A stretch of 61,490 nucleotides of DNA, from NCBI RefSeq assembly GCF_014648075.1, contig NZ_BMQK01000027.1:1-61490 (forward strand), given 5' to 3'. This stretch comes from Streptomyces ruber (lineage in GTDB: Bacteria; Actinomycetota; Actinomycetes; Streptomycetales; Streptomycetaceae). This document shows positions 8,625-17,155 of this stretch, one piece after another (position 1 is the stretch's first letter; each line of letters starts with the position of its first letter). A program made the position numbers and the translations under genes. The notes beneath the pieces are model-generated. The model was not told the origin of the DNA, ran no database searches, and was given only the letters and a program-made list of their open reading frames with translations.

Positions 8625-9812
8625 TCAGATGTAATCCGTACCGGGCTCCAGGCCGAGAAGGACCCGGCCGTGCGCCTCGAGCGAGCTGACCGGGGTCAGC
8701 AGGCCGTGCAGGGAGAGCGCGACGATGTCCCGGTAGGCGCGCTGGAACGCGTTGCTCCGGGCGATCGTCGAGGCGGAGCTGATGTTGTACAGCGTCTCGA
8801 CGGCCTCCTTCGTGGTCTGCACGACGTAGCCGACCTGGCCGCGGACGGCCGCCTTGGCCTCGACGGTCATCTTCTCGCCCGCGTCCTCCGCGCCCTGCAT
8901 GCTCTCCAGCCAGGTCCGCTGGAGCGCCTCGCACGCGGCGATCTTGTTGGCGGCCGTCGCCAGCTGCACCCAGGTGTGGGGGTGCCGGCTCTGGTCCGTC
9001 CACTCGGTGTAGGTGATCTTCTTGCCGGGGAGCCGCTCGACGAAGAGGTCGAGGGCGGCCTTCGCCAGCCCGATGTACACCGGCGCGCAGGTCGCCAGGA
9101 TGTAGCTGGTGAGGTTGTAATTGCGGCCGTTGACGTTCTCGTTCCACCGGTCACCGGTGGATGCGTCGTACACCCTTCCGTCCACCACGCGGTGGGCCGG
9201 CACGAATACGTCCTTGACGGTCGACGTGACGCTTCCCGTGCCCGCCGCACCGAAAGTGTCCCAGTCGTCGGCGACGGAGACATCGGAGATCGGGACGATC
9301 GCGAAGAGCTCCTCGTGCCCACCGTCCGGCGTTTCCACCATGGCCGCGCATATGTTCCACTCGGCCCCGCGGACACCGGTGTTGAAACGCCAGGTGCCGT
9401 TCAGGACGTATCCGCCGTCGGTCGGCGTCAGTGTTCCGGTGGGCGTGAAACCACCGGAGACCCGTACGGACCCGTTGGCGAAGATCTCCTCCTGCGCCTT
9501 GTCCGGATACAGGCTCACGATCCAGGCGCTGGACATCCATACGGAGGCGACCCAGCCGGTCGAACCGCAGCTGCGGGCGATCTCGGTCAGCACCTCGGCC
9601 TGGTCGGCCGCGGAAAGGTCGAGCCCGCCGAAACGCTCGGGAACCGCGACACGGAAGACACCCGCGTCCTCGAGCAGTTCGATGCTTTCCTTCGGAATCC
9701 AGCGCTCGGACTCGGCGGTGGCGCTGTTCTGCCGCAGCTTGGGAGAGATCTTGCCGATGGCATCCAGCACTGCCGAGAGTTTCGACTGGGATTCTTCCAG
9801 GGACGCAGTCAT
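8625..9812 (-). CDS. Acyl-CoA-dehydrogenase-fold flavin oxygenase
   Basis: A 395-residue protein with the whole acyl-CoA dehydrogenase fold: helical N-terminus with VAVPERFGGLDLS, middle beta domain (GGYVLNGTWRFNTGVRGAEW and FGAAGTGSVTSTVKDVFVPAHRVV) and a C-terminal helical domain. The SGxxFxTG-like middle motif and the lack of an obvious acyl-CoA catalytic Glu at the usual place resemble group D flavin monooxygenases (HsaA/NcnH/indole-oxygenase type), which use reduced flavin from a partner to hydroxylate carbon or nitrogen. The ATG at 9812 is preceded by GGGAGAAGG; an ATG 24 bp upstream is also in frame. It is the outermost gene of the alkaloid-like cluster in the window. Oxygenase rather than dehydrogenase is my inference. 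Confidence 0.82.
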   Translation of the reverse strand: MTASLEESQSKLSAVLDAIGKISPKLRQNSATAESERWIPKESIELLEDAGVFRVAVPERFGGLDLSAADQAEVLTEIARSCGSTGWVASVWMSSAWIVSLYPDKAQEEIFANGSVRVSGGFTPTGTLTPTDGGYVLNGTWRFNTGVRGAEWNICAAMVETPDGGHEELFAIVPISDVSVADDWDTFGAAGTGSVTSTVKDVFVPAHRVVDGRVYDASTGDRWNENVNGRNYNLTSYILATCAPVYIGLAKAALDLFVERLPGKKITYTEWTDQSRHPHTWVQLATAANKIAACEALQRTWLESMQGAEDAGEKMTVEAKAAVRGQVGYVVQTTKEAVETLYNISSASTIARSNAFQRAYRDIVALSLHGLLTPVSSLEAHGRVLLGLEPGTDYI

Positions 9813-9833
9813 ACTGCCTTCTCCCATCCTCAC

Positions 9834-9849
9834 CATGTGTCGTCACATG
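9834..9849. promoter_or_regulatory. Small inverted repeat upstream of the oxygenase gene
   Basis: The sequence catgtg-tcgt-cacatg lies 22 bp upstream of the chosen start at 9812. It could be an operator half-site pair. The rest of the 354-bp region 9813-10166 shows no gene. Confidence 0.35.
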
Positions 9850-10166
9850 TGTCGTCGATCGAGGTCGGCGATTTCTCGGGAAACAGCCGCGGCCACCTTA
9901 TCGGCGATACGTACGAGGCCCTTCCGCGTTCCGGTCACGCCACGGTCATCGGGCCTTCACGGGGTGCTGGGGAATTTCCCGTTACCGGATGATGGGTGCA
10001 ATATGCCTGCGTTTCTCGTGTGCGCGGCGGTCCGTCGGTGTGGCCGGCCGGGCGCCGCCTCGGGACACCGGCCGCGCCGATTGACGGATTGGCGGCCGAC
10101 GGCCATGGGCAGAGTGCCCCCCAGTACGTGACATGCGCACGCCACCTTCCCCACAGGAGGTCGACC

Positions 10167-10730
10167 ATGTACGCACGCACCATCGCCCATGGCGTCACCG
10201 CCGCCCTCGCGGTGGCCTTCACCCTGGCCGGCAGCCAGGCCCACGCGGCCCCGGCAGGCTCCGGCGACCAGCCCCTCGCGGCCCGTGTCGTCACCTACGA
10301 CGCCAGTGCCTCGGCGGAGTTCAGGTCCGCCGTCGACCGGGGCGCGGCGATCTGGAACGCCAGCGTGACCGGCGTCCAACTGCGTCCGGTCACCACCGGG
10401 CAACGCGCCAACATCCGCATCCTGGCCGACAACGGCTGGCCCCGGGCCCTGACCACCTCGCTAGGCAACGGAACCGTCTACATCGGACGGCAGGCGGTCG
10501 ACCAGGGCTACGACACGGTCCGTATCTCGTCGCACGAACTCGGCCACATCCTGGGCCTGCCGGACCGCAAGCCCGGCCCCTGCACGAGCCTGATGTCGGG
10601 TTCCAGCGCGGGCGTGTCGTGCACGAACCCGTACCCGAACACGGCCGAGAAGGCCGAGGTCGAGGGCAACTTCGGCGCCGCGGCCGCCCGTCCGGCGGGC
10701 GCTCCGCGCACCGTGCTGACTGTGGACTGA
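10167..10730 (+). CDS. snpA: Snapalysin-type small neutral metalloprotease (M7)
   Basis: A 187-residue secreted protease. Residues 1-28 form a signal peptide ending in SQAHAA. The zinc site SHELGHILGLPD matches the HExxHxxGxxD pattern of snapalysins, and the following CTSLMSGSSAGVSC segment with two cysteines and the Met-turn is also characteristic. AGGAGG lies 7 bp before the ATG. It would be a small extracellular endopeptidase. Many Streptomyces snpA genes have a divergent LysR activator, but none is present here. Length and motifs are complete. Confidence 0.92.
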   Translation: MYARTIAHGVTAALAVAFTLAGSQAHAAPAGSGDQPLAARVVTYDASASAEFRSAVDRGAAIWNASVTGVQLRPVTTGQRANIRILADNGWPRALTTSLGNGTVYIGRQAVDQGYDTVRISSHELGHILGLPDRKPGPCTSLMSGSSAGVSCTNPYPNTAEKAEVEGNFGAAAARPAGAPRTVLTVD

Positions 10731-10799
10731 GCCATGGCGGTGTGCGGGGTCGGCCCGGTCCCGCACACCGCCACCGCCCGCAGGGGCCGAAAGGAGCCG

Positions 10800-11145
10800 C
10801 CGGTCCCGTGCACGCCGTTCAGCCGGCGTCGCGCGTGGCGTCGACCCCCTCGCGGTCGGCGCCGGCGGTGCGCAGGCCCGCCGGCAGGGCGCGTCGGCCG
10901 GCTCCGACACGCTCGCGCATCACGTGGTCGGCGCTGTCGCCGTCCTCGTGCCCGAGCCGGTGCAGCGGCCCGCCCCGCCCCTGTGGGTCGCCGTCCACCA
11001 CCCCGGCTCGCGCCACTTCGCGACGGCGGCCCAGGGGCGCAACCTCATGGTCACCCCGTTGACGAAGGGCGACGAGGAAGTGGTCGACCTCACGGGCGAG
11101 TCCGACACCGCGGTGGCCGTCCCGAGGCGCCCCGGCCGGAGCTGA
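10800..11145 (+). pseudogene. Unrecognised coding relic
   Basis: One frame ending at the TGA at 11143-11145 has strong GC third-position bias and a protein-like tail (PPLWVAVHHPGSRHFATAA, then GDEEVVDLTGESD), but it has no usable start. A ribosome-site-like AAAGGAG and GTG at 10808 open a different frame. This looks like a small gene with a frameshift near its 5' end. I do not recognise the family. The remaining sequence to 11397 shows nothing definite. Confidence 0.35.
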
Positions 11146-11397
11146 CGGTGCCGCGGCACACCCGCATCCACCCCCTCCGGGACCCGCCCGACGGCCGGCG
11201 TCCGGCCGGGGAGGCCATCGACCGCTTCCGCCGCGCCTTCGACGCCCGGTCGGCACCGGGACCACTCACGAGCCGCCGAGCGGCCGTGGACGCCGATGCC
11301 GCCGACGGGAGCCGTCCAGGGGGTGGACACCCGGGGAACAAGGTGCGTATTGCATCTACTCTGCCCGTGTGTCCCGCGTGCGGAAAGGGGTCCGGAC

Positions 11398-12231
11398 ATG
11401 ACCGAGAAGCCGACCGAACCGACGCCGAGCGGCCAGGACGTGGTCGTGGCCCTCCACGACGTCGGTGTGCGCCGCCACACCGGCGACCGGGCCATCCTCT
11501 CCGATGTCGACTGGACGGTACGGGCGGGGGAGCACTGGGCCCTGCTCGGAGCCAACGGCGCCGGCAAGACCACCCTGCTCCGGCTGCTGGGCGCCCTGAT
11601 GCATCCGACGTCCGGGAGCGTGGAGATACTGGGCTGCCGGCTCGGCCGGGTCGACGTACGCGACCTGCGCGCCCGCATCGGCCATGTCACCTCCGCCCAG
11701 CGCGTACCGCAGGACGCCGTCGCGCACACCGTCGTCCTGACCGGCCACAGCGGCACGGTGCAACCGCTGTGGCGGACGTACGACGACGAGGTGCGGCAGC
11801 GCGCCCACGCGCTCCTCGCGGAGCTGGAGATCAAGGAGTTGGCGGACCGGCCCTACGGGGTGTGCTCCGGCGGGCAGCGGGCGCGCATCCTGATCGCCAG
11901 GGCGCTGATGGCCGCACCGTCCCTGCTGCTCCTCGACGAGCCGTTCAACGCGCTGGACCTGCCCTCCCGCGAGGACCTGGTCGAGGCGCTGCAGCGGCTG
12001 GCCGGGAGCCGCCCGGAACTGGCCACCGTGACGGTGACACACCATCTGGAGGAACTGTCCCCGGCGGTCGGCCACGCGCTGCTCCTGCGCGAGGGGCGGG
12101 TCCTCGCCGGCGGACCGGTCGACGAGGTGCTCACCGGCCCGCGGCTGACGGAGTGTTTCGGCCGTCCTGTCACCGTGGTGCGCCACGAGGGCCGGTGGGC
12201 GGCCTACTCCGGCCGCCTCTCGGCCGGCTGA
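11398..12231 (+). CDS. ABC transporter ATP-binding protein
   Basis: A 277-residue ATPase with Walker A GANGAGKTT (about residues 58-66), a signature CSGGQRARILIARAL, Walker B LLLLDEPFNALD and a switch histidine in THHLEEL. The layout resembles stand-alone ATPases of the molybdate/iron-complex type (ModF-like). The signature begins Cys-Ser rather than Leu-Ser. The ATG at 11398 follows AAAGGGG. No permease or binding protein is adjacent, so the partner and substrate are unknown. A perfect 16-bp hairpin follows. Confidence 0.88.
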   Translation: MTEKPTEPTPSGQDVVVALHDVGVRRHTGDRAILSDVDWTVRAGEHWALLGANGAGKTTLLRLLGALMHPTSGSVEILGCRLGRVDVRDLRARIGHVTSAQRVPQDAVAHTVVLTGHSGTVQPLWRTYDDEVRQRAHALLAELEIKELADRPYGVCSGGQRARILIARALMAAPSLLLLDEPFNALDLPSREDLVEALQRLAGSRPELATVTVTHHLEELSPAVGHALLLREGRVLAGGPVDEVLTGPRLTECFGRPVTVVRHEGRWAAYSGRLSAG

Positions 12232-12271
12232 GCCCCCCCTCATGCACCCTTCACCCGGGGCGGGAACACCG

Positions 12272-12306
12272 CAGGGCCCCTTGGTGCGCGGCACCAAGGG
12301 GCCCTG
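12272..12306. terminator. Bidirectional terminator
   Basis: A perfect 16-bp inverted repeat (12272-12287 with 12291-12306, 3-nt loop) between the ABC ATPase stop and the convergent antitoxin-like gene. Confidence 0.88.
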
Positions 12307-12348
12307 GCTCGGGTATGTGCGAAATACGAGGGACGGGGACTCGGGAGG

Positions 12349-12543
12349 TCAGCGGTCCGTCGTGGAATTGCTGCCGTAGGAGCGACGTGCCGCGTCGGCG
12401 GCCTTGTCCGTCTGGGCGTCGTACTTGTCGCCCGTGCGCTCGTCGACCATCCGCTCCGCGCCCTCGACGCCCTTGTCGGCCTGCTCCGGGTGGCCCTTCG
12501 CCATCTCCTTGGCCTTGTTCGCCATGTCTCCGAGCTTGCCCAT
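12349..12543 (-). CDS. MT0933-type antitoxin-like small protein
   Basis: A 64-residue hydrophilic protein (GKLGDMANKAKEMAKGHPEQ, then GVEGAERMVDERTGDKYDAQ) that matches the pattern of the actinobacterial MT0933/Rv0909 antitoxin family: an N-terminal Lys-rich helix followed by DxRTGxKY. A GGGAGG site lies 6 bp before the ATG. No toxin gene is adjacent, and in Streptomyces these proteins are often solitary, so an actual toxin-antitoxin role is doubtful. Confidence 0.8.
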   Translation of the reverse strand: MGKLGDMANKAKEMAKGHPEQADKGVEGAERMVDERTGDKYDAQTDKAADAARRSYGSNSTTDR

Positions 12544-12639
12544 GGGTTACCTCCCGCACTAGCGCTTACGTTGTACTCCACCGCAGGTACCCCGCACGCC
12601 TCGCCCAATTCACCCCGACCTGCGCGGGCTAGGATGGGC

Positions 12640-12805
12640 GAGGACAAGGCGACGGCGGTCCGAGGAAGCCGGTGTGAATCCGGCGCGGTCCCGCCACTGT
12701 GATCGGCGAGCGAGCCCCGTACACGACCACTGCCCGGGCGACCGGGTGGGAAGGCCGGGGTGAGCGTCGACCCGAGAGCCAGGAGACTCACGCGGTCGCC
12801 TCCTC
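12640..12805 (+). ncRNA. Cobalamin riboswitch
   Basis: The conserved B12 elements are present in order: AGGAAGCCGGTG followed by AATCCGGCGCGGTCCCGCCACTGT, and a 3' GAGAGCCAGGAGACTC block. A closing P1 stem pairs 12640-12653 with 12795-12805. It lies just upstream of the gene starting at 12852 and should shut that gene down when adenosylcobalamin is abundant. Confidence 0.95.
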
Positions 12806-12851
12806 GACGAACCCCCGGGGCGGATCTCCCCGGAGAGAGGAACGGTGCGGC

Positions 12852-13259
12852 ATGCCCGCGAGCGCGAGGCCGGCCGACGAGGCATCGGAGGACATCGCCG
12901 GCACGACACCCGATCCGGTGCCGTGCCGGGTCGTCGTGTGCCGGGACTGCTGCTGCGGCAGCCCGAAGGTGACCGGCGTCGACCACGCCGCGCAGACCGC
13001 CCGGCTGCGGGCCGAGGTGCCCGTACGCGTCTCGGCCTGCCTGGACGTGTGCGAACAGGCCAACGTCATCGTCGTCCAGCCGTCCGCCGCGGGCCGGGCC
13101 GCAGGTGCCCGGCCCGTCTGGCTGGGGCTGGTCAACGACCCGGACGCGACGGAGGACATCATCGCCTGGGCGCGCGCCGGCGGGCCCGGCGTCGTGCCCC
13201 GGCCGGAGATACTCGACCTGTACGCCATCACCCCACCGCGGCGGAACGCGGCTTCCTGA
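12852..13259 (+). CDS. (2Fe-2S) ferredoxin-like protein under B12 riboswitch control
   Basis: A 135-residue thioredoxin-like ferredoxin domain. Four cysteines are arranged as CRDCCCGSPK and ACLDVCEQANVIVV, as in (2Fe-2S) ferredoxins of the CbiW/NuoE-like type. The cobalamin riboswitch directly upstream implies a role in cobalamin or cobalt metabolism, where such ferredoxins accompany CobN/CbiX-like genes; no such neighbour is seen here. The ATG at 12852 follows GAGAGG at a spacing of about 10. The exact reaction is unknown. Confidence 0.85.
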   Translation: MPASARPADEASEDIAGTTPDPVPCRVVVCRDCCCGSPKVTGVDHAAQTARLRAEVPVRVSACLDVCEQANVIVVQPSAAGRAAGARPVWLGLVNDPDATEDIIAWARAGGPGVVPRPEILDLYAITPPRRNAAS

Positions 13260-13394
13260 CGACTCACCCTGGTGGATCAAGGACGGCGTGGTGGCGTCCC
13301 GGACGGCGGTCCGCGCCCCCGCGGCCCCGCGGACCGCCCGTGAGGGGCCGCCTCCGGCGGCGGTGACGACACGCCGCAGTGCAGCCCGTACCCG

Positions 13395-13709
13395 GGGCGG
13401 GCCCCGGCGCGCTCCGTGCCCGCGCCGGCGGCCGGGGCGTGCGCCGTCGTCCAGGCGACGGCGGCCCCGCCACCAGCAGCCCCGCACAGACCGGCACGGC
13501 CGGGCGCAAGGCGGCGGCGAACTCCCCCGGCATGCGGCAGGACTCGGCCCCGTACCGGTCAGCGACGGCAGCGCCGCCACGGCGACGAGGCCCGCCGCGC
13601 GGGCGGCCGCGTTGCTGGTGCCGCCGGCCGGTCCGGCCCTGCCGGTCCCCACCGAGGCCGGCACGGTCGAGGTCAGCGGCGCGACCGGGGTGACCATGCC
13701 GAGGCCCAT
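13395..13709 (-). pseudogene. C-terminal relic of a DHA2-type MFS drug exporter
   Basis: Leftward from 13709 the translation reads GLGMVTPVAPLTSTVPASVG then SNAAARAAGLVAVAALPSLTG, the penultimate membrane helices of EmrB/QacA-like exporters. The family then continues in a second frame (ESCRMPGEFAAALRPAVPVC, AGLLVAG) and a third frame (AVAWTTAHAPAAG), so there are at least two frameshifts. The first twelve helices are missing. This is a decayed fragment. Confidence 0.75.
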
Positions 13710-13722
13710 GACGACCGTGGGG

Positions 13723-14793
13723 CTACTCGAAGAACTTGAGGCTCCAGCCGGTGTCCTTGGTGGCGCCCGGGACGTTGGCGCGGCTGTAGGTGGTGTTGCC
13801 CCACCAGGTGAACGTGCCGGTGTACCAGTGCCGGTTCTCCCACGTGTACGGCGTGCCCTTCGGAACCGCGTGGAACATCGAGGGGAACCTCGGGCCGGCG
13901 GGCGGGCTCGTGCCGATGTCGCCGTCGAGCAGGACGAAGGTGTGGTGGCCGGGGCCGTTGACGTGCAGGGTCGGGTCCCAGCCGGACATCATCGTGTCGC
14001 GGTTCGAGCCGAACAGGCAGCCGTTCGACTTGTACCAGTCCCACACGTACGTCGGGTCGCCGCCGGCCCGCAGCCTCAGGTCGGCCAGGCAGTACTGGTC
14101 GCTCCAGCTGCCGTTGGCGGAGTACACGATGTGCAGCTGCCCGTTCGGGTCCTTGATGGCCTCGGGGGCCTCGTTGATGTACGGGTTGCCGACCACCCGC
14201 TCCCAGCCCTCGCGCGGCTGCGAGATGACGTACCGTGCGCCGGTCGGGGTGGTCGGGCTGCTCATCCGGGCGATGTAGAGGTTCTGCTCCACGTTGGTGT
14301 CCCCGGCCCAGCCCGACCAGACGAACCAGCGCTGCCCGTTAAAGGTGAACAGGGTGCCGTCGATGGCCCACTTGTCGTCCGGCAGGGCCAGCTTGGTCTC
14401 GGTGGTGTAGCCGCTGTCCGGGCTGGCGGAGCTGATGACGTACATGCGGTGGGCCGCTCCGACGCCGGCCGCGAAGTAGATGTAGTAACGGCCGCCGTCC
14501 CGCACGATCTCCGGCGCCCAGACCTCACCGAGCTTCCGGGCGTCCCGCCAGACCTGCCGGGCGGGCGCCGAGGCGAGGGCGGCCGTCGACGGAGCCTGCC
14601 GCACGGCGATCCCGTCACCGGTCGACTGCACCGAGATGTAGGTACCGCCGACCCGGAGCACACTCGGGTCCGCGGCCCGCATACCGGTCTGCTCGGCCTG
14701 GGCGGGCCCGGCGGACACCAGGGACATCACCGCGGCGAGGACGCCGGACAGCAGGAAGGCGGCGGCGCCGGACAGACAACGAGGTGGCTTCAT
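13723..14793 (-). CDS. Secreted glycoside hydrolase family 43 enzyme
   Basis: A 356-residue protein with a Sec signal peptide (about residues 1-33, cleaved after AQA). The five-bladed propeller of GH43 is visible: ADPSVLRVGGTYI with the base Asp near 42, WAPEIVRDGGRYYIYFAAG, WAIDGTLF with Asp near 145 and NEAPEAIKDPNGQLHIVYSA with the acid Glu near 208-211. It most likely cleaves arabinan- or xylan-type side chains outside the cell. I start at the ATG at 14793 because the signal peptide begins there, although the ribosome site is weak. An ATCGAT-centred imperfect palindrome at 14943-14959 could be a LacI-type operator. Confidence 0.88.
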   Translation of the reverse strand: MKPPRCLSGAAAFLLSGVLAAVMSLVSAGPAQAEQTGMRAADPSVLRVGGTYISVQSTGDGIAVRQAPSTAALASAPARQVWRDARKLGEVWAPEIVRDGGRYYIYFAAGVGAAHRMYVISSASPDSGYTTETKLALPDDKWAIDGTLFTFNGQRWFVWSGWAGDTNVEQNLYIARMSSPTTPTGARYVISQPREGWERVVGNPYINEAPEAIKDPNGQLHIVYSANGSWSDQYCLADLRLRAGGDPTYVWDWYKSNGCLFGSNRDTMMSGWDPTLHVNGPGHHTFVLLDGDIGTSPPAGPRFPSMFHAVPKGTPYTWENRHWYTGTFTWWGNTTYSRANVPGATKDTGWSLKFFE

Positions 14794-14942
14794 GTTCCCG
14801 TTCCATGGTCGGCCTCCGTTTCGACGCCGGGCCGACGGCGCACCGCCGGTGTGGGAACGGCGTCCGGTCGGGACCGCGTCGGAGGAGGCGGTGGGGCGGT
14901 CCCGGCCGTCCAGCATCCCGGCCTTCGACTCCGGCCGAGCGT

Positions 14943-14959
14943 TACATCGATGGAAACGA
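14943..14959. promoter_or_regulatory. Possible LacI-type operator upstream of GH43
   Basis: The stretch gttacatcgatggaaac is an imperfect palindrome about 150 bp upstream of the glycosidase start. LacI-family repressors commonly control such genes; binding is only inferred. Confidence 0.3.
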
Positions 14960-15029
14960 CGCCCCCAGCATTGCGATGCGTCCTGCACATGTCAACGAGT
15001 TCGCCGACGTCGCCGTCACGCCGTCCCCG

Positions 15030-15060
15030 CAGGTGGACCCAGGTGGACCCAGGTGGACAA
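15030..15060. repeat. Short tandem repeat, three 10-bp units
   Basis: The unit aggtggaccc occurs three times in a row, the last with two changed bases. It lies in non-coding sequence between the GH43 promoter region and a CoA-transferase relic. Confidence 0.7.
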
Positions 15061-15132
15061 GCGGGGGCAGGAGCACTGTCCGCGCCGTGGCCGCCGGTTG
15101 ACGCCTTCCGATGACGGCGCGGCGCCGTCGGC

Positions 15133-15590
15133 CGGCTGTTCCGCCTCACGCACCGCAACAAGCGCCCGGTGACCCCGGACCTGCGCACGGACGAAGGCCG
15201 CCGGCTCCGCCCCGAACCGGCCCGCACCTGTGACGCGGTGCCGGAGAGCATCCGTCCCGGCGCCCGAACGCCGGGGCCCCGGACCGCGGGAGTCGCGGCG
15301 GGCCGATCCGCGGACCCTCCTCGTGCGCGTCTCCGGCCACGGTCGGACGGGGCCGTACCGCGACCGGCCCGGCTTCGGCGGCGTGGCCGAGGCGGTGGGC
15401 GGGCTGCGCCGGCTGCCCGGTCACCCGGACCGCCCGCCGACGCGCGTCGGCATCGGCGTCGCCGGCTCGATCGCCGGACCGTACGCCGTGATCGGCGCCC
15501 TCACGGCCTCGCGCGGACGGGATGTCACCGGCCGCGGCGACAGCGTGGACGTCGCCCCGTACCGGGCGGCGGTCCGGCGCGCGCCGACCT
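15133..15590 (+). pseudogene. Relic of a CaiB/BaiF family CoA-transferase
   Basis: One frame reads FRLTHRNKRPVTPDLRTDEG followed by a decayed RPGA segment; after a shift near 15285 a second frame reads LVRVSGHGRTGPYRDRPGFG, GVAEAVGGLRRL and VIGALTA to GRGDSVDVAPY. This is the well-conserved middle of class III CoA-transferases (NKRSVTLDLRT, SGFGQTGPYRDRPG). Both ends are missing and a frameshift is present. The 3' break coincides with the end of the next leftward gene. Confidence 0.8.
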
Positions 15591-15970
15591 CAGCGGGCCG
15601 CCCCACCGGAACCGTGTGTCTCGTAGGCCAGCCGGAGGGCCGTGCGGGCCTCCGCGCCTCCCACATGGTGGACCGGCATACGGGGGAGGGGCGGCAGGGC
15701 GGCCCAGTGGGTGACGTGCTCCTCGCTCGGCCCGCCCGGTGGGTGGCGCACCACACCGTCGGAGTCCACGAAGCAGTCGTGGTGGTGGCTCTCGTCCTCG
15801 GCGATGTGATGGGTCATGAAGACCATGGGCATGACCAGCCAGTAGTCCTCACCCGCGACGGGCCGGTCGTGGAAGTCCGGCGGGTAGGTGCCGTAGACCG
15901 CGGCGGCCACGGGCGCCCCGCTCTCCGGCAGCCTCTCACGTGCGTCGACCCACTCCACGTTCACCTGCAC
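15590..15970 (-). CDS. Small DUF551-like protein of unknown function
   Basis: A 126-residue protein starting VQVNVEWVDARERLPESGAP and containing YWLVMPMVFMTHH, SHHHDCF and HVTHWAALPPLP. The W..V.ERLPESG..V start and VTHW..LP.P end match the layout of DUF551-like proteins. The His/Cys-rich centre could bind metal. GTG at 15970 follows GAAAGGGG. No function is known. The gene overlaps the decayed end of the CoA-transferase relic on the other strand. Confidence 0.6.
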   Translation of the reverse strand: MQVNVEWVDARERLPESGAPVAAAVYGTYPPDFHDRPVAGEDYWLVMPMVFMTHHIAEDESHHHDCFVDSDGVVRHPPGGPSEEHVTHWAALPPLPRMPVHHVGGAEARTALRLAYETHGSGGAAR

Positions 15971-16083
15971 GGTCGCCCCTTTCGGTGGCCGCTCGTACGG
16001 ACTGGCCGGGTCCGATCCTCGCATGCCGGACGGACGCCGACGCACGCTGAAATGATTGGGCCGTCGGGAGTGTTGGGCAGGTC

Positions 16084-16542
16084 ATGACTCAGGAACCGGC
16101 GCCCCGTCCACTGTCCGACGAAGCTCTCTCCGACCTGCTCGGCGGGCAGCTGTTCGGCACTCTCGCCACCGTCAGGCGCAGTGGCCACCCCCACCTGACC
16201 ACCATGCTGTACAGCTGGGACCCCGAAGCCCGCGTCGTACGGTTCGCGACGACGGCCGGCCGGGTCAAGGTCGCGCACCTGCGGCGCGACCCGCGTGCGG
16301 CGCTGCATGTGCACGGCGGGGACGTGTGGTCGTTCGCCGTCGCCGAGGGCGAGGCCGAGGTGTCCGAGGCCACGACGGTCCCCGGCGACGCGGTCGGACG
16401 GGAACTGCTCGGAGTGCTCCGCAGGGCCGCGGAGCCCGAGGACGAGGCCGCCTTCCTCAAGCGGCTGGTCGCCGAGCGCCGGGTGGTCGTCCGGCTGAAG
16501 GTGGACCGGCTGTACGGGACAGTCCTCGACGCCGGGGAGTGA
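16084..16542 (+). CDS. Pyridoxamine-phosphate-oxidase-fold flavin/F420-dependent protein
   Basis: A 152-residue protein of the split-barrel PNPOx-like class. It has LSDLLGGQLFGTLATVRRSG, HLTTMLYSWD, and GRVKVAHLRRDPRAALHVHG, the typical N-terminal FMN/F420-binding strand pattern of actinobacterial PPOX-class enzymes. Such proteins commonly use F420H2 to reduce small substrates or bind heme or biliverdin. Two start ATGs overlap nothing; the one at 16084 is directly preceded by the DUF551-like gene's divergent promoter region. Confidence 0.82.
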   Translation: MTQEPAPRPLSDEALSDLLGGQLFGTLATVRRSGHPHLTTMLYSWDPEARVVRFATTAGRVKVAHLRRDPRAALHVHGGDVWSFAVAEGEAEVSEATTVPGDAVGRELLGVLRRAAEPEDEAAFLKRLVAERRVVVRLKVDRLYGTVLDAGE

Positions 16543-16577
16543 CACGGCCCGCTCCGGGATCGATAGCCTGCGTCCTC

Positions 16578-17027
16578 ATGACGCGCTCCTGGGTTCTGCC
16601 GGTCTCGTTCCTGCTCTGTGGCTCGGTCGTCGCGGCCGCGCTGTTCCACGGGGAGGCGACCGGCGCGGCCGCGGTGGTCCTGTTGCTGTTCGTGGTGCTC
16701 GCGGGCGTGCACTCGCCGCTCGCCTTCCCGAAGCCGGTCGGCGCGCTGGAGGCGCGGCGTCGGAGCGCCCTCGACGGCCGGCCGGTCGTCTTCTGGCGGG
16801 CGGGCTGCAAGTACTGCCTCCGGCTGCGCTTCCGGCTGGGCCGCGACGCCCGCCGGCTGTACTGGGTCGACATCTGGCGTGACGCTGCCGGAGCGGCGGC
16901 GGTGAGGGCGGCCAACGACGGCAACGAGACCGTGCCGACAGTCGTCGTGGCGGGCCGGCCGCACAGCAACCCCGACCCCGCGTGGGTGCGCGGACAGCTT
17001 CCCGATCCGAACGATCGGAACGAATGA
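16578..17027 (+). CDS. Membrane-anchored glutaredoxin/mycoredoxin-like protein
   Basis: A 149-residue protein with two N-terminal membrane segments (about residues 5-22 and 30-47) and a C-terminal glutaredoxin-like domain: VVFWRAGCKYCLRLRFRLGR carries the CxxC active site and NETVPTVVVAG the cis-proline loop. It would act in thiol-disulfide exchange at the membrane, probably with mycothiol. It begins 35 bp after the upstream flavin protein gene and could share its transcript. Confidence 0.82.
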   Translation: MTRSWVLPVSFLLCGSVVAAALFHGEATGAAAVVLLLFVVLAGVHSPLAFPKPVGALEARRRSALDGRPVVFWRAGCKYCLRLRFRLGRDARRLYWVDIWRDAAGAAAVRAANDGNETVPTVVVAGRPHSNPDPAWVRGQLPDPNDRNE

Positions 17028-17155
17028 GGAACCGCGTCGGCGCTTCTCGCCGAGCGGCCCCCGGGAACGGACGTGTCGGCGCCCTGGGGAAGGAGCGTGA
17101 AGGTGGCCGTGCACCGCTTCCCGGGGACGTCGGCGCAGATGAGAGGATGGCGGAC

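Noticed and set aside
12349..12543. A toxin-antitoxin pair
   Set aside because: The antitoxin-like protein has no adjacent toxin gene, and these proteins are often solitary in Streptomyces.
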